64,000 nt of DNA from Gymnopus androsaceus JB14 (Eukaryota; Basidiomycota; Agaricomycetes; Agaricales; Omphalotaceae). Shown here piece after piece: positions 33,974 through 45,299 of this stretch. The first letter of the stretch is position 1, and each line of letters starts with the position of its first letter. The stretch lies in contig ML769575.1 in the NCBI GenBank assembly GCA_009733575.1, forward strand, positions 7,116-71,115. Direction: 5' to 3'. The notes under the pieces were generated by a model. The model searched no databases, was not told the origin of the DNA, and saw only the letters and a program-made list of their open reading frames with translations. Position numbers and translations under genes: made by a program.

Positions 33974-36900
33974 TCAGCGACGAGCTTGTTGCGTAGCGGG
34001 AACACCCTTCGGGACTGGAGCATGAGGAACGGGCGCGTGCGGGGTCTTGATCTTGAGGCCTGGCATTCGAAATATTGAGCACGATGCTAGAACAATGAAC
34101 ATGCGAGATCATTCTTACCGAGCTCTTCAGCTATAATACTGGCACCCTTCTCTCCGACGAGCCTGTAAACACATCTGCATCAGTAGACTGCGCTAAACCC
34201 TCACAGAACGTGGTCATACAGCGCGGAGGAGTAAGTATTAGTGCCGAGATTGTCCTGCGTAACAGAAAAGGTTAGACACGAGTCCAAGGACACGAATGTT
34301 GTGTCTTACTGGGCAAATACTCAAGTCGACAACTTTGAGATTCTCGGTTCCTAGATTTTCGAGACTTAGTACACTCAAAGACCAGGCAACACTGTAAATA
34401 TCTCACCGAAAACGTTCAGACGTCCATCGACAACACCACCTTCTTCACGAGGCTTCATGGCTAGAAGTGACCGATTTGAGATGAAACTTGTGAATCAGTA
34501 GCGAACTTCCATACCGCAAGTACCTGTTAGCTTTGTGAGCAATATACAAAGATAGTCGTAGAAGAACAACACATACCCAGAGAATGCCACGTAGTTCTAT
34601 TGGCTCTGTAAGCAATATAGAAATATAATTGTCGAGGAGCACATACTCTACATGGTCAGCAACCCAATCATCTATCGCTTTGTCGTCCTCTTCTGTGTAC
34701 TTGATGTCTTCATGTACCTTGCTAGCGTCATATGTGTCTCCCGGTCTTGAAAGAGTTCAGCGTTAGAAGCATGAACCAAGTTCAAATTCCTTACTTGTGC
34801 CAGGTACCTAGACAACTCGAGTAAGAGGGATGATCAGTCCACTGGGAATGAAAGGCTCACCCATATGGATTCCAACAGTGAAACCATTGGGCAAGAGCTG
34901 CTTAGCAGTCGTAATATCTATGTCCTTGCATGCCGCGGGAGATGAAGGAAGGAAATGAGGGTGATGAGATGTCAACTCGCCACGGAAAGCTATGAGAGGG
35001 GATAAATCAACTAGCAAGAAATGTATGGGTGATCTTCTGTACCATCCATTCTCCTTGCGATCTCACGCGTCTTCTTGTAACTCCATCGAATAGGTGCAAA
35101 GTCGGCCTTGTTGTTCATGAAGCCACTATCGAATGTGGGTGCTTTGTATGGGCTGGGAGAGGATATGTGTATCTGGGATTTGCGTCAGCATTTGAAGGGG
35201 CGTTCAAGGCAGCAGGATTATGCCTACCCTTCCACGACTAGCGGGATATTCCTACAGAAAATACTAATAAGAAGCTTGGAATACCGAAAGAAGTCGGATA
35301 CTTGCAAGATATTGGAACCTGTCGCCCGAAACAAGGATAAGTATTCATTTTTAGCTGAAGTCAAGAAGTCAACTTGCATCGTGATATATTTTCCTGGTGG
35401 AAGCAAGGTGTGATCCGCATAGGCTGAGAATAACTTTAGTATTATTACGCTAAGCCAGAACATCGCGCGACTTTACCAGCTGAGACGATTGAACCAAACC
35501 TAGAGAAATAGTGGTGAGGATCAAAGTGATTAATCCTTTCTGCTAGTTAAACTCACATAACGGGCTTGTCGGGCTTATCCTTGAAGTACTTATCCCAGAG
35601 CTCGTTGAACTCTGGGCCCATTTCCTTGAGCTCCTCCTCTGTGGGTCGGATCTAACAGCATCGCAGTATCAGGCTTGGAACTATCAATCTATATGTCAGC
35701 TAGAAACTGACCTTGAACCCAGCATCAATGGCATTCGATGATAATCGAGCCTTCTCGGGACTGGTCTCCCACTCGGTGAACAACTAGAAAGAAGTAGATC
35801 AGAATCAAAACACAAGCATAGCATAAATTTCGAACCTCTTTCTGCACTTCCTTGTCTCCCCGAAGGAAATCATCAAGCGTTGCGCTATCGTTTGAGACAC
35901 GATAGACTATAGGAGAAGATCAATCATAGTCGCACACAAATTATAAAACGATGCTCACTTGAGAGCGTAGTATAGTGGTCCTGGTATTGCTCGCTATAAC
36001 GCGTATATTAGTATCAATATTTGAAACAAAAATGGTGTAAAGACTTGCCCAACGCCTGGGAGATCACTGACAACCTTGATGTCTAACTTTTGCAGAAGCT
36101 TCGAGTCGCCAACACCAGATCGTTCCAAAATCTGAGGTGTACCAAGTGTACCGCTGCTCAACACGACACATTTGCGTGCTCTGACGATAGTCTCTCTCAG
36201 CTGTCCACCATGTGCGCGATTCCTAGCAGGCACGTAGGCAACTCCGACAGCTTTGTTGCCTTCAAAAATGACACGGCTAACGCGAGAGTTTGTACGCTAA
36301 AATTACGTGTCGGTTAGCGTGACAAAAGATGTCATTAACCATTGGCGCACCAAGTACAAGTTGCTCTGAACATCCATAACGCTGTGAACGTATGCTATAA
36401 GGTAGAAGGAAAGTTAGAACTTATTAACCTTTGGAAGGGGCAAGCCCACCCGTTGCAGCATCACTTCGTCTTCCGGTGTGTCTGTTGATATACTATGCAG
36501 TAGAGAAGCAGTTAGAGCGCATTCACCGTCGCAATGACCACAAGCTAACCTTTGCCCAAATTTCCGAAGCATGACTAGTATCGAGGTCTTGATTTGATAA
36601 AGTTGTGAGTGTCGATGTTAGCCAGACGACTGAGATCGCTTACCTTGGAGATCATCTAGAAGGACGGTTAATTAGTTCTTTGTTGTTTTTTAAGTCGTTG
36701 ACGGTGACGAAGACTTACCGCTGAACGGAATACCGATAGCATCAGAAGCTCTCAGGAAGTCGTGAGCTAGGGCGGTAATCGTTCCACCGTTACTGATTGC
36801 AATGGGACCGTCATATCCATGCGTATCATTGTTGGTCGGCTTTTGATAGTTCTCGAGCTAAATGACGAAGTTGAATATTTCATTCCCGAAATTTGCATGA

Positions 36901-37912
36901 AAAGGACATACCCGTTTCATGAGAGGAAGAAGGTCTTTTGAATTGTATTAGAATGGCGAAACTCATGGGAGAGGAAAGCACTACGTACCTTTAGCGGTCC
37001 ATCCTTCCGTCTTGAAGTCATCTGAAGCAGAAGATATAAGCAGATGCCCTGCCGTATAGAGTTCGATTATAACTAACCCCAGTCGGAGGCAGAAGCCTGA
37101 TTTTGTTTGTCAGTCTACGTCTCATTAGATGCTTGATAAGATAGCTACTCACCCGGGTATACATCTGGAAGTTGATGCTACTTCCACCGCCTTCGATACT
37201 TGATAAGGAACTGTCTTGAATTGAAAACAAGATTATCGATACACACCAAGGATATTCGCGCAGCTGTGGATACGAGAACGATGAGTCTCGCAAAAGCCTG
37301 GGTTCATGAGATGGATCACTCACGGAACAATACTCTCTCTTCCTCTCAAGTGAGACGAGGCCATCGTGTCCTTGTAGAAAGTCGCCTTGTCGTTTCTAAA
37401 ATATGGCATTAACAAATGAAACAGTGCATGATACGTGAAAGAAGGACCTACACTCCATCTTGTTGCATATTCTTGACATAGATACCCGGTCTGGGTGGCC
37501 AAGTCAGTCATGGAACCAAGGGGTAGGTATACGAGCTCGTTCAACTCTCACCTATACACCCAGGGATCGTCTCTGTTATTTGCTCCTAAAAGATTCATCG
37601 ACAAGTGTTATACACTGCTTTCTTTGAAGAGTCATACAGATAACAACTAACCTCCTGTGAGATGATTGGGACGACGTCAGATGTGTAAAAAGATAACAAG
37701 TAACACCTCTAACCTTCAATGAGCATAACCTTCAGGTTAGGATCCGCAAACGCCAATCGTCCTGCGGTAACACAACCTGTAAAGAACCAAAGCAAGATTA
37801 GTACCCATCCACGAATCATGACGACGAAACGAAGCGAAGATGGAGGATCATCAACCTCACCTGCAGGCCCACCACCACAAACGATGACATCAACTTCCTC
37901 AGGATGACCCAT
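33974..37912 (-). CDS. Alcohol (methanol) oxidase, GMC family AA3_3
   Basis: Oxidises primary alcohols, above all methanol, with O2 to give aldehyde and H2O2. In wood-decay fungi this is one source of peroxide for lignin attack. The protein starts MGHPEEVDVIVCGGGPAG (FAD loop). It continues through VTAGRLAFADPNLKVMLIEG, GANNRDDPWVYR, PGIYVKNMQQDGV, SILGGGSSINFQMYTR (signature 1), SASDW, TAKDLLPLMKRLENYQKP, ARKCVVLSSGTLGTPQILER (signature 2) and DLPGVGQ. It ends with DHVETTWHSLGTCAMKPREE, in which H is the catalytic His, then VDLSICPDNLGTNTYSSALL (Asn partner) and TQQARR. The gene is cut into many short exons with introns of about 50 nt, including exons of 9 nt (34515-34523, completing GTCA) and 13 nt (34795-34807, coding GTWH). 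No lesion was found. No signal peptide is seen; the C-terminus is not a standard SKL, though ARR could be a weak peroxisomal signal. Confidence 0.92.
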
Positions 37913-39432
37913 GCTTGTGTGTAGTACAAAGCTGCTTCAAGTTTGTCAAAGAGGATAGTCGAGGAGAAAAAAGTTCAGTAGAACTCTGAAATTAGCACGG
38001 CTCTCATGCTCTTCCTTTATATGCCAGTCAGCGAAGGTCAGATGGATTTACAACTGTCCAAACGTAGAAGCTGTGGGGATTCGCGGGATGCCTTGGTGCT
38101 AACAATCGCATTTCGACAAATACATCTAGATACAGGGGATACAAATGCTGCGTCAGCTGATAGTACAAGGAATGCAAGGAATATAGACCTATTGTGCTTG
38201 GCCCCCGACTCGGATTTCGGAAAGGAAGCTGGGTGTGAACCCACATATATACCAGTTTCCGCGCCGTAACGAGGTCGCATTCAATCCTTTCAATTATCCA
38301 TTGAGCTTCTGCTCTATTTTGGAACCGATAGTCTCTGAAGGCGAAGATAACATCAAATAACCGCACCGCGGCGTCTGAATCAAAAGTGTTAAGAATTCCT
38401 GTGGGGGCCGAGGTAGAGATGGAGTGACGCATGCCGCAAAATACAATGAAATACCTCTTGTCATTTGACCGCGGATATCCAGAGAATTTTGAGCTAGAGG
38501 CAAATGGGATTTATGAGAATAAGAACACGAGAAGTTTCGATACATACGTTACATACGAACGTTGACCCTGGCCGGCCTGACCCTGATATTATTCTCGAAT
38601 GTGGGGTAAAAATTAAAATGCGGGGTAGTTCAAGAGAAGAAAGGAAAAGAACGCTCGGATGATGAAAGCAAGTAGCAGGCCTTAGAATAGCTCAGCGATC
38701 AGACGACAATCAGACGAGGATAAAGCGATAGTCATGATCCAACTTACCTACAAGCTTGTAATCTCGAATGCGGTCGACTGTGAGCAAATATGGTCTTATA
38801 GGACCAAGACGACTATTCCGAACAGTGATTTATTCGAGCACTTGATAGCCTCACAGTATCACTGAATGAGCCTTGTGACGGATCCAATTGATTCATCTCA
38901 AGGTGAAAACGTCTCGCCTAACGTCCTAGCGTCGCTAAATGCACTGCTGCGTATCTGACTTCTTGAGATTCTTAAGATGGAGTTGTCGACTCGTGGTAAA
39001 CGCGGAGACAGTACGGATGGAACATGAGATTGGAGCCCTAGATAGGTTAGCGAGGGATCAATGAAATGTATGTTTGGAGCGTATTCTTTATTGTCACGAG
39101 TGTATCCGTCGTGACGTGGAAGGAAGATTCAATGCTGAGGCCTAGGAAGATTCGAACCAAAGGAGCTTAAGAGTCGAAGAGCAGTGAGAACCAATAGAAG
39201 GGGATTCCCAAGTATATGAACTGTGGCGCGAACAAGAGCAGAGGATTGGCTAGCTCTCTTAATCGGCGGAACTGGCTAAACTTGAGACCATCCGTATCTC
39301 GCGTCTGACGACAACAGATTCACTCGGGAGTAAGGTATTTGATTATTTTAATGAATCCTACGATAAGACTAAAAGTGGGATGTGCGGTGAGTAAGCAAAG
39401 TATCGCACAAGGTCTGGGAACATACCTAAACA
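37913..39432. other. Intergenic, divergent from alcohol oxidase start
   Basis: Contains the alcohol oxidase promoter (just right of 37912); no TATA box is obvious. Overlapping short open frames at 38006-38545 on both strands have no domain and look like noise. 38580-39320 shows nothing supportable. Confidence 0.4.
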
Positions 39433-40226
39433 TCAACTTTTCCTCCGTGCCACATCCTCTAATTCTTTCCTCTTCAGTCTCTCGACGCGCTCTTCGGCCT
39501 GCAGCTCCTTTAGTGCAACCTCTCCCCACGCTACAATGCCCTCATTATCATATGCATCCTGCAAACGTTTTTCTGCGGCTTCCCAGCTCCAATCCCTCAG
39601 ATCTACTGTAGGTTCGTCATTTTCATTGTCTTCAACCATCCTATGGATTCGAGACGAAAGGACAGGTATGCGAGTCCAAACTATTTGACGCATTTTTCGA
39701 TGGAAATCTTGTGCCTGGAAAGAAAAGAGTTCGAGACACGAACTAATCGCAATAGAATAAATAGCACGCACGTCTTTCACGTCCATTAATGTTTTAACTG
39801 TCCAAACTCCTGCTACAGCGCTAACTGATACTAAAAGGGTAGCAATTCCGAAAGCGCCAACCGCCGTAAAAAAGGCAGGTTTGAAATTGCTTATAGCTGG
39901 ATCTTTTTCTTCGGCCAATGAAGGTTTCTGAATGACGCGATCCAAAGTGGCGTTCTTTGCAGCTGGTAATGATTTCAAGGACATGGTGGAAGCTATTTGA
40001 CGACGCGGAGCCACAGAACGCGTAAGAAGTTGGACATTCTTTTTCCTTTGAAGATATATCGCGCCAGGAACGACGAAGGCCGCAGTTACGGTCGCAGCTA
40101 CGAGCTGGAAAGTGGTTTATATGATTTGCATGTAATTAGATAAACTTGAAAACTTACCGTAGCCCCAATCCAAGGGAAAGAAGGCTCTTGTTTCGTATTA
40201 GATGGCGGTGGCGGATTTGTAGTCAT
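39433..40226 (-). CDS. Small two-helix membrane protein, unrecognised (possibly mitochondrial)
   Basis: Three exons: 40226-40158 (MTTNPPPPSNTKQEPSFPWI), 40104-39772 and 39714-39433, all with clean GT-AG borders and consistent frame. About 225 residues. A first hydrophobic stretch (GATLVAATVTAAFVVPGAI) is followed by YLQRKKN. A second (FFTAVGAFGIATLLVSVSAV) is followed by AGVWTVKTLMDVKD. The C-terminal half is charged and helical (SWEAAEKRLQDAYDNEG, EERVERLKRKELEDVARRKS). The layout resembles small inner-membrane assembly factors such as the TMEM242 or AIM-type proteins, but I do not recognise a diagnostic motif. The intact multi-exon structure argues for a functional gene. Confidence 0.65.
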
Positions 40227-41027
40227 ATGTCTCTCCCGAACACGATTGGTGAGAATAAATCAAAGGAAAGAGTACATTGTGGTTGAGCTCGTCGTGGTAG
40301 TGCAAGGCTCGGAAGTGATTGGCCAGCACAAACAATCCCGGCCCTCGCCGTCCCGCTGACGTCCCGGGGGGGATGAGCCAATTGCGCTTTAATCTCATTT
40401 ACGTCAGTACTAAGTTAGTCTGCGGGAGCTGCCGCGACACATTACTACCTTTTCTCATCGAGTATCTTATCCGAGCTCTGTCTCCAGTTCTGGCTTTGGG
40501 TCGCGCAACCAATGTAGAGTTCTCCAAGTCCAAGCTCACATTTGTGGCAAAAACATGGGAAGCGATTTCGAAGATGCGGATCGGAGCTCCAGTGAATACG
40601 TCGCATTCCGATGGCTCATATCGAGGCTAATACCAGGATAATTCGATGTTGGTAAACACCTCTCACCATACACAAGCCCCGTCGATGGCAAGTGCGTCGC
40701 CGAGTAAAATTACGGACTTGGGGACGTCTTTAAAGATCCAACGTCGTCGCCGGCGAATGGTGGCAGGAGTATATGTGACGACTGGAAGGATTCCGGAGCA
40801 ATTTGGGACTGATGGACGGGTGGTGTAGTTTGTGAATGGGCGGTTGAGGAGGCGTGTCACACGCCGTAGTCAGGACTTACGCTTGGCTCGTGTTACGACT
40901 TGTCATGGACAAACAATATAGCTTTCTACTACTTTATTATAGAAGAGACCTGAACATGAATTTGGCCAAAGTTACCTAGATTAAAAATATGGCAAGGTCT
41001 ATTAAAGTTCTTGTTTTATCCTCTTGT
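40227..41027. other. Intergenic with possible coding remnant
   Basis: Reverse-strand reading near 40520-40640 (IRIFEIASHVFATNVSLDLE, then NSTLVARPKARTGDRAR) looks protein-like, as does WIFKDVPKSVILLGDALA near 40680-40740, but the pieces are in different contexts and carry stops. Possibly a decayed gene. Confidence 0.3.
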
Positions 41028-42171
41028 TCAGCGCTCCCTTGCATCGTTTCCATTTTCTGTCGCTCCTTCCCTTTCTTTGAGATCCTTCTCTGCTCTTCTC
41101 CTTCTCCACCGTGGCCCTACTTTCATAACCACAAACACAATCGGCGTAAGTGCTGCGCACACACAACCCAGAAGAACAAACGTCCACCCCGGGTGAAGTG
41201 CATTCGCAATGAGATCAATGACGGAGACAAGTATAGCACCGAGTGAGCCTCGAAGGAGGTTGTTCTGCACGGAAAGGAGAATGATGATTTAGTACTTGCG
41301 AGGATATGAATACCTTGCTGAATGCTCACACAGGCAGAGACAGAGGAACTTTGGGCGGGGAGCAAGTCGACGACAAAAGTCCCGCATGCGGTCAGCACCA
41401 TAATAGAGGTGTATCCAACTACAAAAATGTGTCAGCTGTTGGAGAGGCATAAGTAGATAAAGGAGGGAGCTCACTAATAAAATGTAAAATCAGCGGTACC
41501 GCGATGTGTACTTGTCGCTGGATGCACCATCCGTATCCTAAATTCGCCCCGACAAAGAGTACCATGCTGAATGGGATTAGACGGAGGCGAGCCTAGAAAT
41601 AATAAGTTCAATGGCTTGGAAATAACTCCAAGATATATATACCTCCTCTATTGGAAAATCCGCGTCATACTTGCCCGTTTTCTGCTTCTCCGTCAGAGGC
41701 AAATCTCCCTCTGGTCTACTTTTACTCTTGCGCACATCCAAAGTTCTACCTACCCTCCGAAACTCCCAATCTAAAATCTTCCCTGCCGACAAACTCCCAG
41801 CAAACATACCTCCACCGATACTCAGGAAACACAACCCGACTTGGATTTCAGATAGAAATGGATATGCTTCCGCGAATAGAGTCGATATAGTAGCGGTGAC
41901 GGCGTAATAGACTGCACAGACGACGCCGTTGAACAAGAGGATGAGGGTGATATCGAGGTTTTTGAGGATAGCAAACGGGTTTTTCATTTGAAACCTCTTG
42001 CCAGTGGGGCGAGGCGGAGCGGGCTCGGTACCAATTCGATGTCGACCAACGATAAGAATCCTTAGCGCCACTAGCGTGGCAATCCCCGACAGGCCCAATG
42101 CTAGGGATAATGCCTATACACGACCTCATCTCAGAGGCAGTTGCGCGAAGGGCGTAGCATGCCCGTGACAA
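41028..42171 (-). pseudogene. C-terminal half of DHA1-type MFS transporter
   Basis: Reads the second six-helix half of a drug:H+ antiporter-like MFS protein. In order: KNPFAILKNLDITLILLFNG, AVTATISTLFAEAYPFLSEI, VGLCFLSIGGGMFAGSLSAG, KILDWEFRRV, a long charged loop (SRPEGDLPLTEKQKTGKYDA) and DFPIEE joined by an intron to ARLRLIPFSMVLFVGANLGY. Then come VGYTSIMVLTACGTFVVDLL, NNLLRGSLGAILVSVIDLIA, LHPGWTFVLLGCVCA and a basic tail ending at 41028. Splice sites in this half are intact. No N-terminal half is attached: upstream the frame runs into poorly matching sequence, then a CATCAG element at 42251. A matching N-terminal half lies at 43.8-45.1 kb on the same strand. Both halves carry the central linker (LIVGRHRIG here, PLIPDTDRR there), which suggests two truncated paralogues rather than one gene simply split. 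Confidence 0.7.
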
Positions 42172-42250
42172 CGTGGTTTCAAAGATGAAACTTCCAAAGA
42201 GGAAGATACAAGCTCGAATCCAAACTACAGCACAATTAATAGGCAGGCCT

Positions 42251-42863
42251 CATCAGCAAAACCTGGGTAATGGCCATAGAGGCCATAGCAATCTATAGCA
42301 AGCTATAGCATGTCATAGCAGCCATAGCGCTATGAAATGCTATGGTTTGCTATGGCTTACTATGAGCTCCTATGAGATTGCCGTGTGCTCGAGCCAGCTG
42401 TCAACATTTTGACAGCTGTCATTCTCTCGCCAATGCTATATAAGAATCAGCGCGTTGTCGAAATTTCCCCAATCTCGCCCGACACCTCTAATTAAGCATT
42501 GGTAGTACATACTAGTACTGTAGTTATACTACTAGTAGTTTTGTTTATTATCCTAGTAGTTTAAGCAAGTCTACTTAGTATGTACTACCATGAATGCAAC
42601 AATATATGATTTTATTATAATTATTTGGCCTTGCTCGAGACTTGAGCGGAATAATTCAAGCGGCCATATATTTAGTTTTGAATTCAATCCTACCCTGACA
42701 GATGATGTTCCCGTGAAATCCATAGCAAGCCATAACGATCCATAGCAGCCCATAGCATTCCATAGCTCTGGATAGATGGGGACCTTGCTATGGGTGCTAT
42801 GGGTGCTATGAGTGCTGGATAGCGCTATCCAGCGCTGTCCAGTACACCCAGGTTCTGCTGATG
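42251..42863. mobile_element. CATCAG-family element, copy 3 (613 bp, CT duplication)
   Basis: Begins CATCAGCAAAACCTGGGT and ends ACCCAGGTTCTGCTGATG. It is flanked by CT (42249-42250 and 42864-42865). Dense CATAGC/GCTATG clusters lie in both arms. The interior contains TATATAAG (42437) and a TAGTACT/TACTAGTAG stretch. Non-coding. It separates the MFS C-terminal half from the pseudogene at 42.9-43.7 kb. Confidence 0.88.
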
Positions 42864-42915
42864 CTGTCGTAAACAGCCGAGAAATATATATATGTATCCC
42901 TAACAAGCAAAAGAC

Positions 42916-43681
42916 TACGGTTGTTCACAGAACCAGGGGCCGGACAGCAAGCATCCAAGCGTGAAACATAAACAGTGAATGCAGAGCGGATAGCATTGAG
43001 TATTGAAGAAGGGTACCCACAACCTTCCATCACTTCAAAAAGCAATGATTCTAAATCATCTTGAACAGCACGGTCATATATATCTGTATTTTTGTTGATG
43101 AATACCTCAATGAGGGTTTGAATTGAGAGATTATACAGTGAAAGAGAGTTGTGTTGAAAAACTTTACTGAGTAGTGTGAGGAGCTCAAAGGATTCCATTT
43201 TTGGATTTTTCACGCGAAAGACGGGAGAGCCCTTTTTAGGAGCTGCTTTCACTGAGATGGCGGTGGAAAGCTGTTCAATATCAATTGAGGAGCATAATTT
43301 TAAGGCCTGCTTGATAGACAGAATGAATTGAGGAAGAGCATATACATTGGGTTCTTGTTATGTGGGGGATTCAGCAGGTATAGACTTGATGAGTGAACAA
43401 TAGATAATACTTCCAAAATGTGTTTGATACAGTGAGCAAATGGATGGAAATATGTCAGATCCTGGAAGTGTATCTGAAAGTTGGCTGGAACACATATCAA
43501 GTATTTTGCCAATTAAATAAAGCTTACTTTTTTTTACAGGGTCACCATTTAAAGCAATTGAGGACAAATCGGAAATGTTTAACTTTGTAAGTTGTTCGCA
43601 CCTCAATTCATGAGCTTTGGGTAATATTCAACGAGGTATGGAAGATAGAATATCATTGTAAATTTCATGTAACGTAGTCAT
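42916..43681 (-). pseudogene. Unrecognised helical protein fragment with two stops
   Basis: One reading frame runs from an ATG at 43681 (MTTLHEIYNDILSSIPR) to about 42930, where PAPGS meets a GTGAAC splice donor. It is interrupted only by TGA at 43628-43630 and TAA at 43358-43360. Both stops can be read as C-to-T changes of CGA and CAA. The protein is rich in amphipathic helices: CEQLTKLNISDLSSIAL, KKSKLYLIGKILDMCSSQL, FILSIKQALKLCSSIDIEQL, PKMESFELLTLLSKVFQHN and SLYNLSIQTLIEVFINKNTD, then AVQDDLESLLFEVMEGCGYP. This is the style of HEAT/ARM-type repeats, but I cannot name the family. The rest of the gene is missing beyond the intron. Confidence 0.55.
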
Positions 43682-43810
43682 TTTTGGGAAGGTCAAAGGC
43701 CAACGTCTAATGAGGACGATGGAGGTAGACGAGAGAGGAACGGAAGCAGAAACATATGTTTCATGGAAGAAAAAAAACGTGGCAAAACGTGGCGCCTGGG
43801 AACAACCTTC

Positions 43811-45138
43811 CTAAAAGCATCGTTTTTGGCGACTTTTTGTCCGATCGCTGCGAACAGGACCCTCCCCTTCCCTTCGGTCAGTGTCGGGGATTAGTGGGCG
43901 GTGGATGAAGGATGCTTGTATGCTTCCATTACCTACTATTTTTCGCAGAGTCTCTGGAAGGAAACTAGGACGAAAGCGGTTGGGGATACATCTACAAGGT
44001 ACTTTAGGACAAAGAAACGCACATAATGACCACCAGAAAGGCAATTCCGGAGGATATACACAGAAACCAAAATATCGACCTATTGAGAAATTACTATACG
44101 TACATTCAAGAGACCACCAACTAAGTGATTACCTCCATCCTAGAGTTCCAGCGAGTAGGCCGCCAATTACTGGACCAATCGCTGGCGCAAGCTAATCAAA
44201 GTATTCGTTAAACAGACAGTCAAACTACATATATATGTATTTACAATCCAAACAAAAACGTACCAAAGGCCCACTCTGATAGACCCCATAGAATCCACCT
44301 CTCTCGTGTGTTTCGGAAATATCTCCGATTACTCCTGCGCCTGGAAGGAGATCAGTCAAAGTAAAATGTGTGTGGAATAAGTAGCTGTTCACCTAGTGCA
44401 ATCGTGCTTGCAGATCCAGTAGACTGGAGACATCTTAGCACAAGAAGGAGCCAATAGTCGGAAGTGGGTGTTAGTGCCAGACCGACGCAAGTAAGGGATA
44501 AAATGAGAAGACATGAAGCGTAGATGATTCTTCTTCCGACCTAGTATGTTGGCATCGACATCAGTAACAAAGAATAGTAATTGAGAATATCCACGACAAA
44601 ACGAGCGGCGGGATGAGATGAACGGTATTCACATTGTCTGCTAGTGTTCCAAAAAGCATCGGAGCTGTCATGCGAAATCAATAATATTGAAACGCCCGAT
44701 AATAGGGCACGCACAAACTCCTTGAAAGACCATGTACATTGTTACCTGCGTTTTGAGCAAGTATTCTGCGATGAGAACAGATTCAAGATAACGATTGAAC
44801 ACAACGCAACTGTAAGATTGATCAATTCCGTAGACTTATGGAATGCACTAGCTATGGTCGGTATAGCAGGAACTGAAGAGGTTTTGAGCAGCGGATTTGA
44901 ATGTCCTTGAACAGTACATACAATAAACATTCGACGTGAGTGGGCTAAGTGGTGGTCAGTGCCATTATTGTAAGCGGACACGCCGTACACACCTGAAAAG
45001 TCCCGAGATCGCAATCAATAGAACAAGAAACCATTTTTCGTTTTTGGTGTAAATACTATAGGGCGGTTTCTCGTTCAAAAGCTCCGTTTCGTTCCCCAGA
45101 ATCTCGTTAGTCGGTGGGGCAGACTCAGTACTACTCAT
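43811..45138 (-). pseudogene. N-terminal half of DHA1-type MFS transporter
   Basis: Starts at 45138 (MSSTESAPPTNEILGNETEL) with a cytosolic lead, then helix 1 (WFLVLLIAISGLF). Exons continue with VPAIPTIASAFHKSTELINL, MYMVFQGV, APMLFGTLADN and VGRRIIYASCLLILSLTCVG. The last corresponds to the family's GRR loop. Further pieces are ALTPTSDYWLLLVLRCLQST, SASTIAL, GAGVIGDISETHERGGFYGV, LAPAIGPVIGGLLAGTLGWR and FLPETLRKIVGNGSI. The PAIGPVIGG stretch is the antiporter motif C of DHA1 proteins. The frame ends at a TAG about 40 residues into the central loop (after SRQKRCF), and no second half follows. Introns and splice sites are intact up to that point. Confidence 0.75.
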
Positions 45139-45299
45139 ACTGCTTTTGTCCCGCTTTTTGCTTTTCAAAAGTTGACTCTTCCTATGATATATTGGATTGA
45201 TAGTTTCGACTAGCTTTTGGGCAGATTGACCAAGTATCTCGCAAGAGGCAGCTCAAAGAGTAACCGGATTTTGAGGGAAGGAAGAGAGTGCATTATAAG

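Noticed and set aside
38006..38545. Possible gene upstream of alcohol oxidase (frames of 134, 87 and 83 codons on both strands)
   Set aside because: The frames overlap each other on opposite strands and show no domain, splice structure or codon pattern.
41028..45138. One large MFS gene with a 1.6-kb intron
   Set aside because: The intervening DNA holds a gene fragment with its own start and a transposon, and both halves include the central linker, so simple splicing would give a malformed protein.
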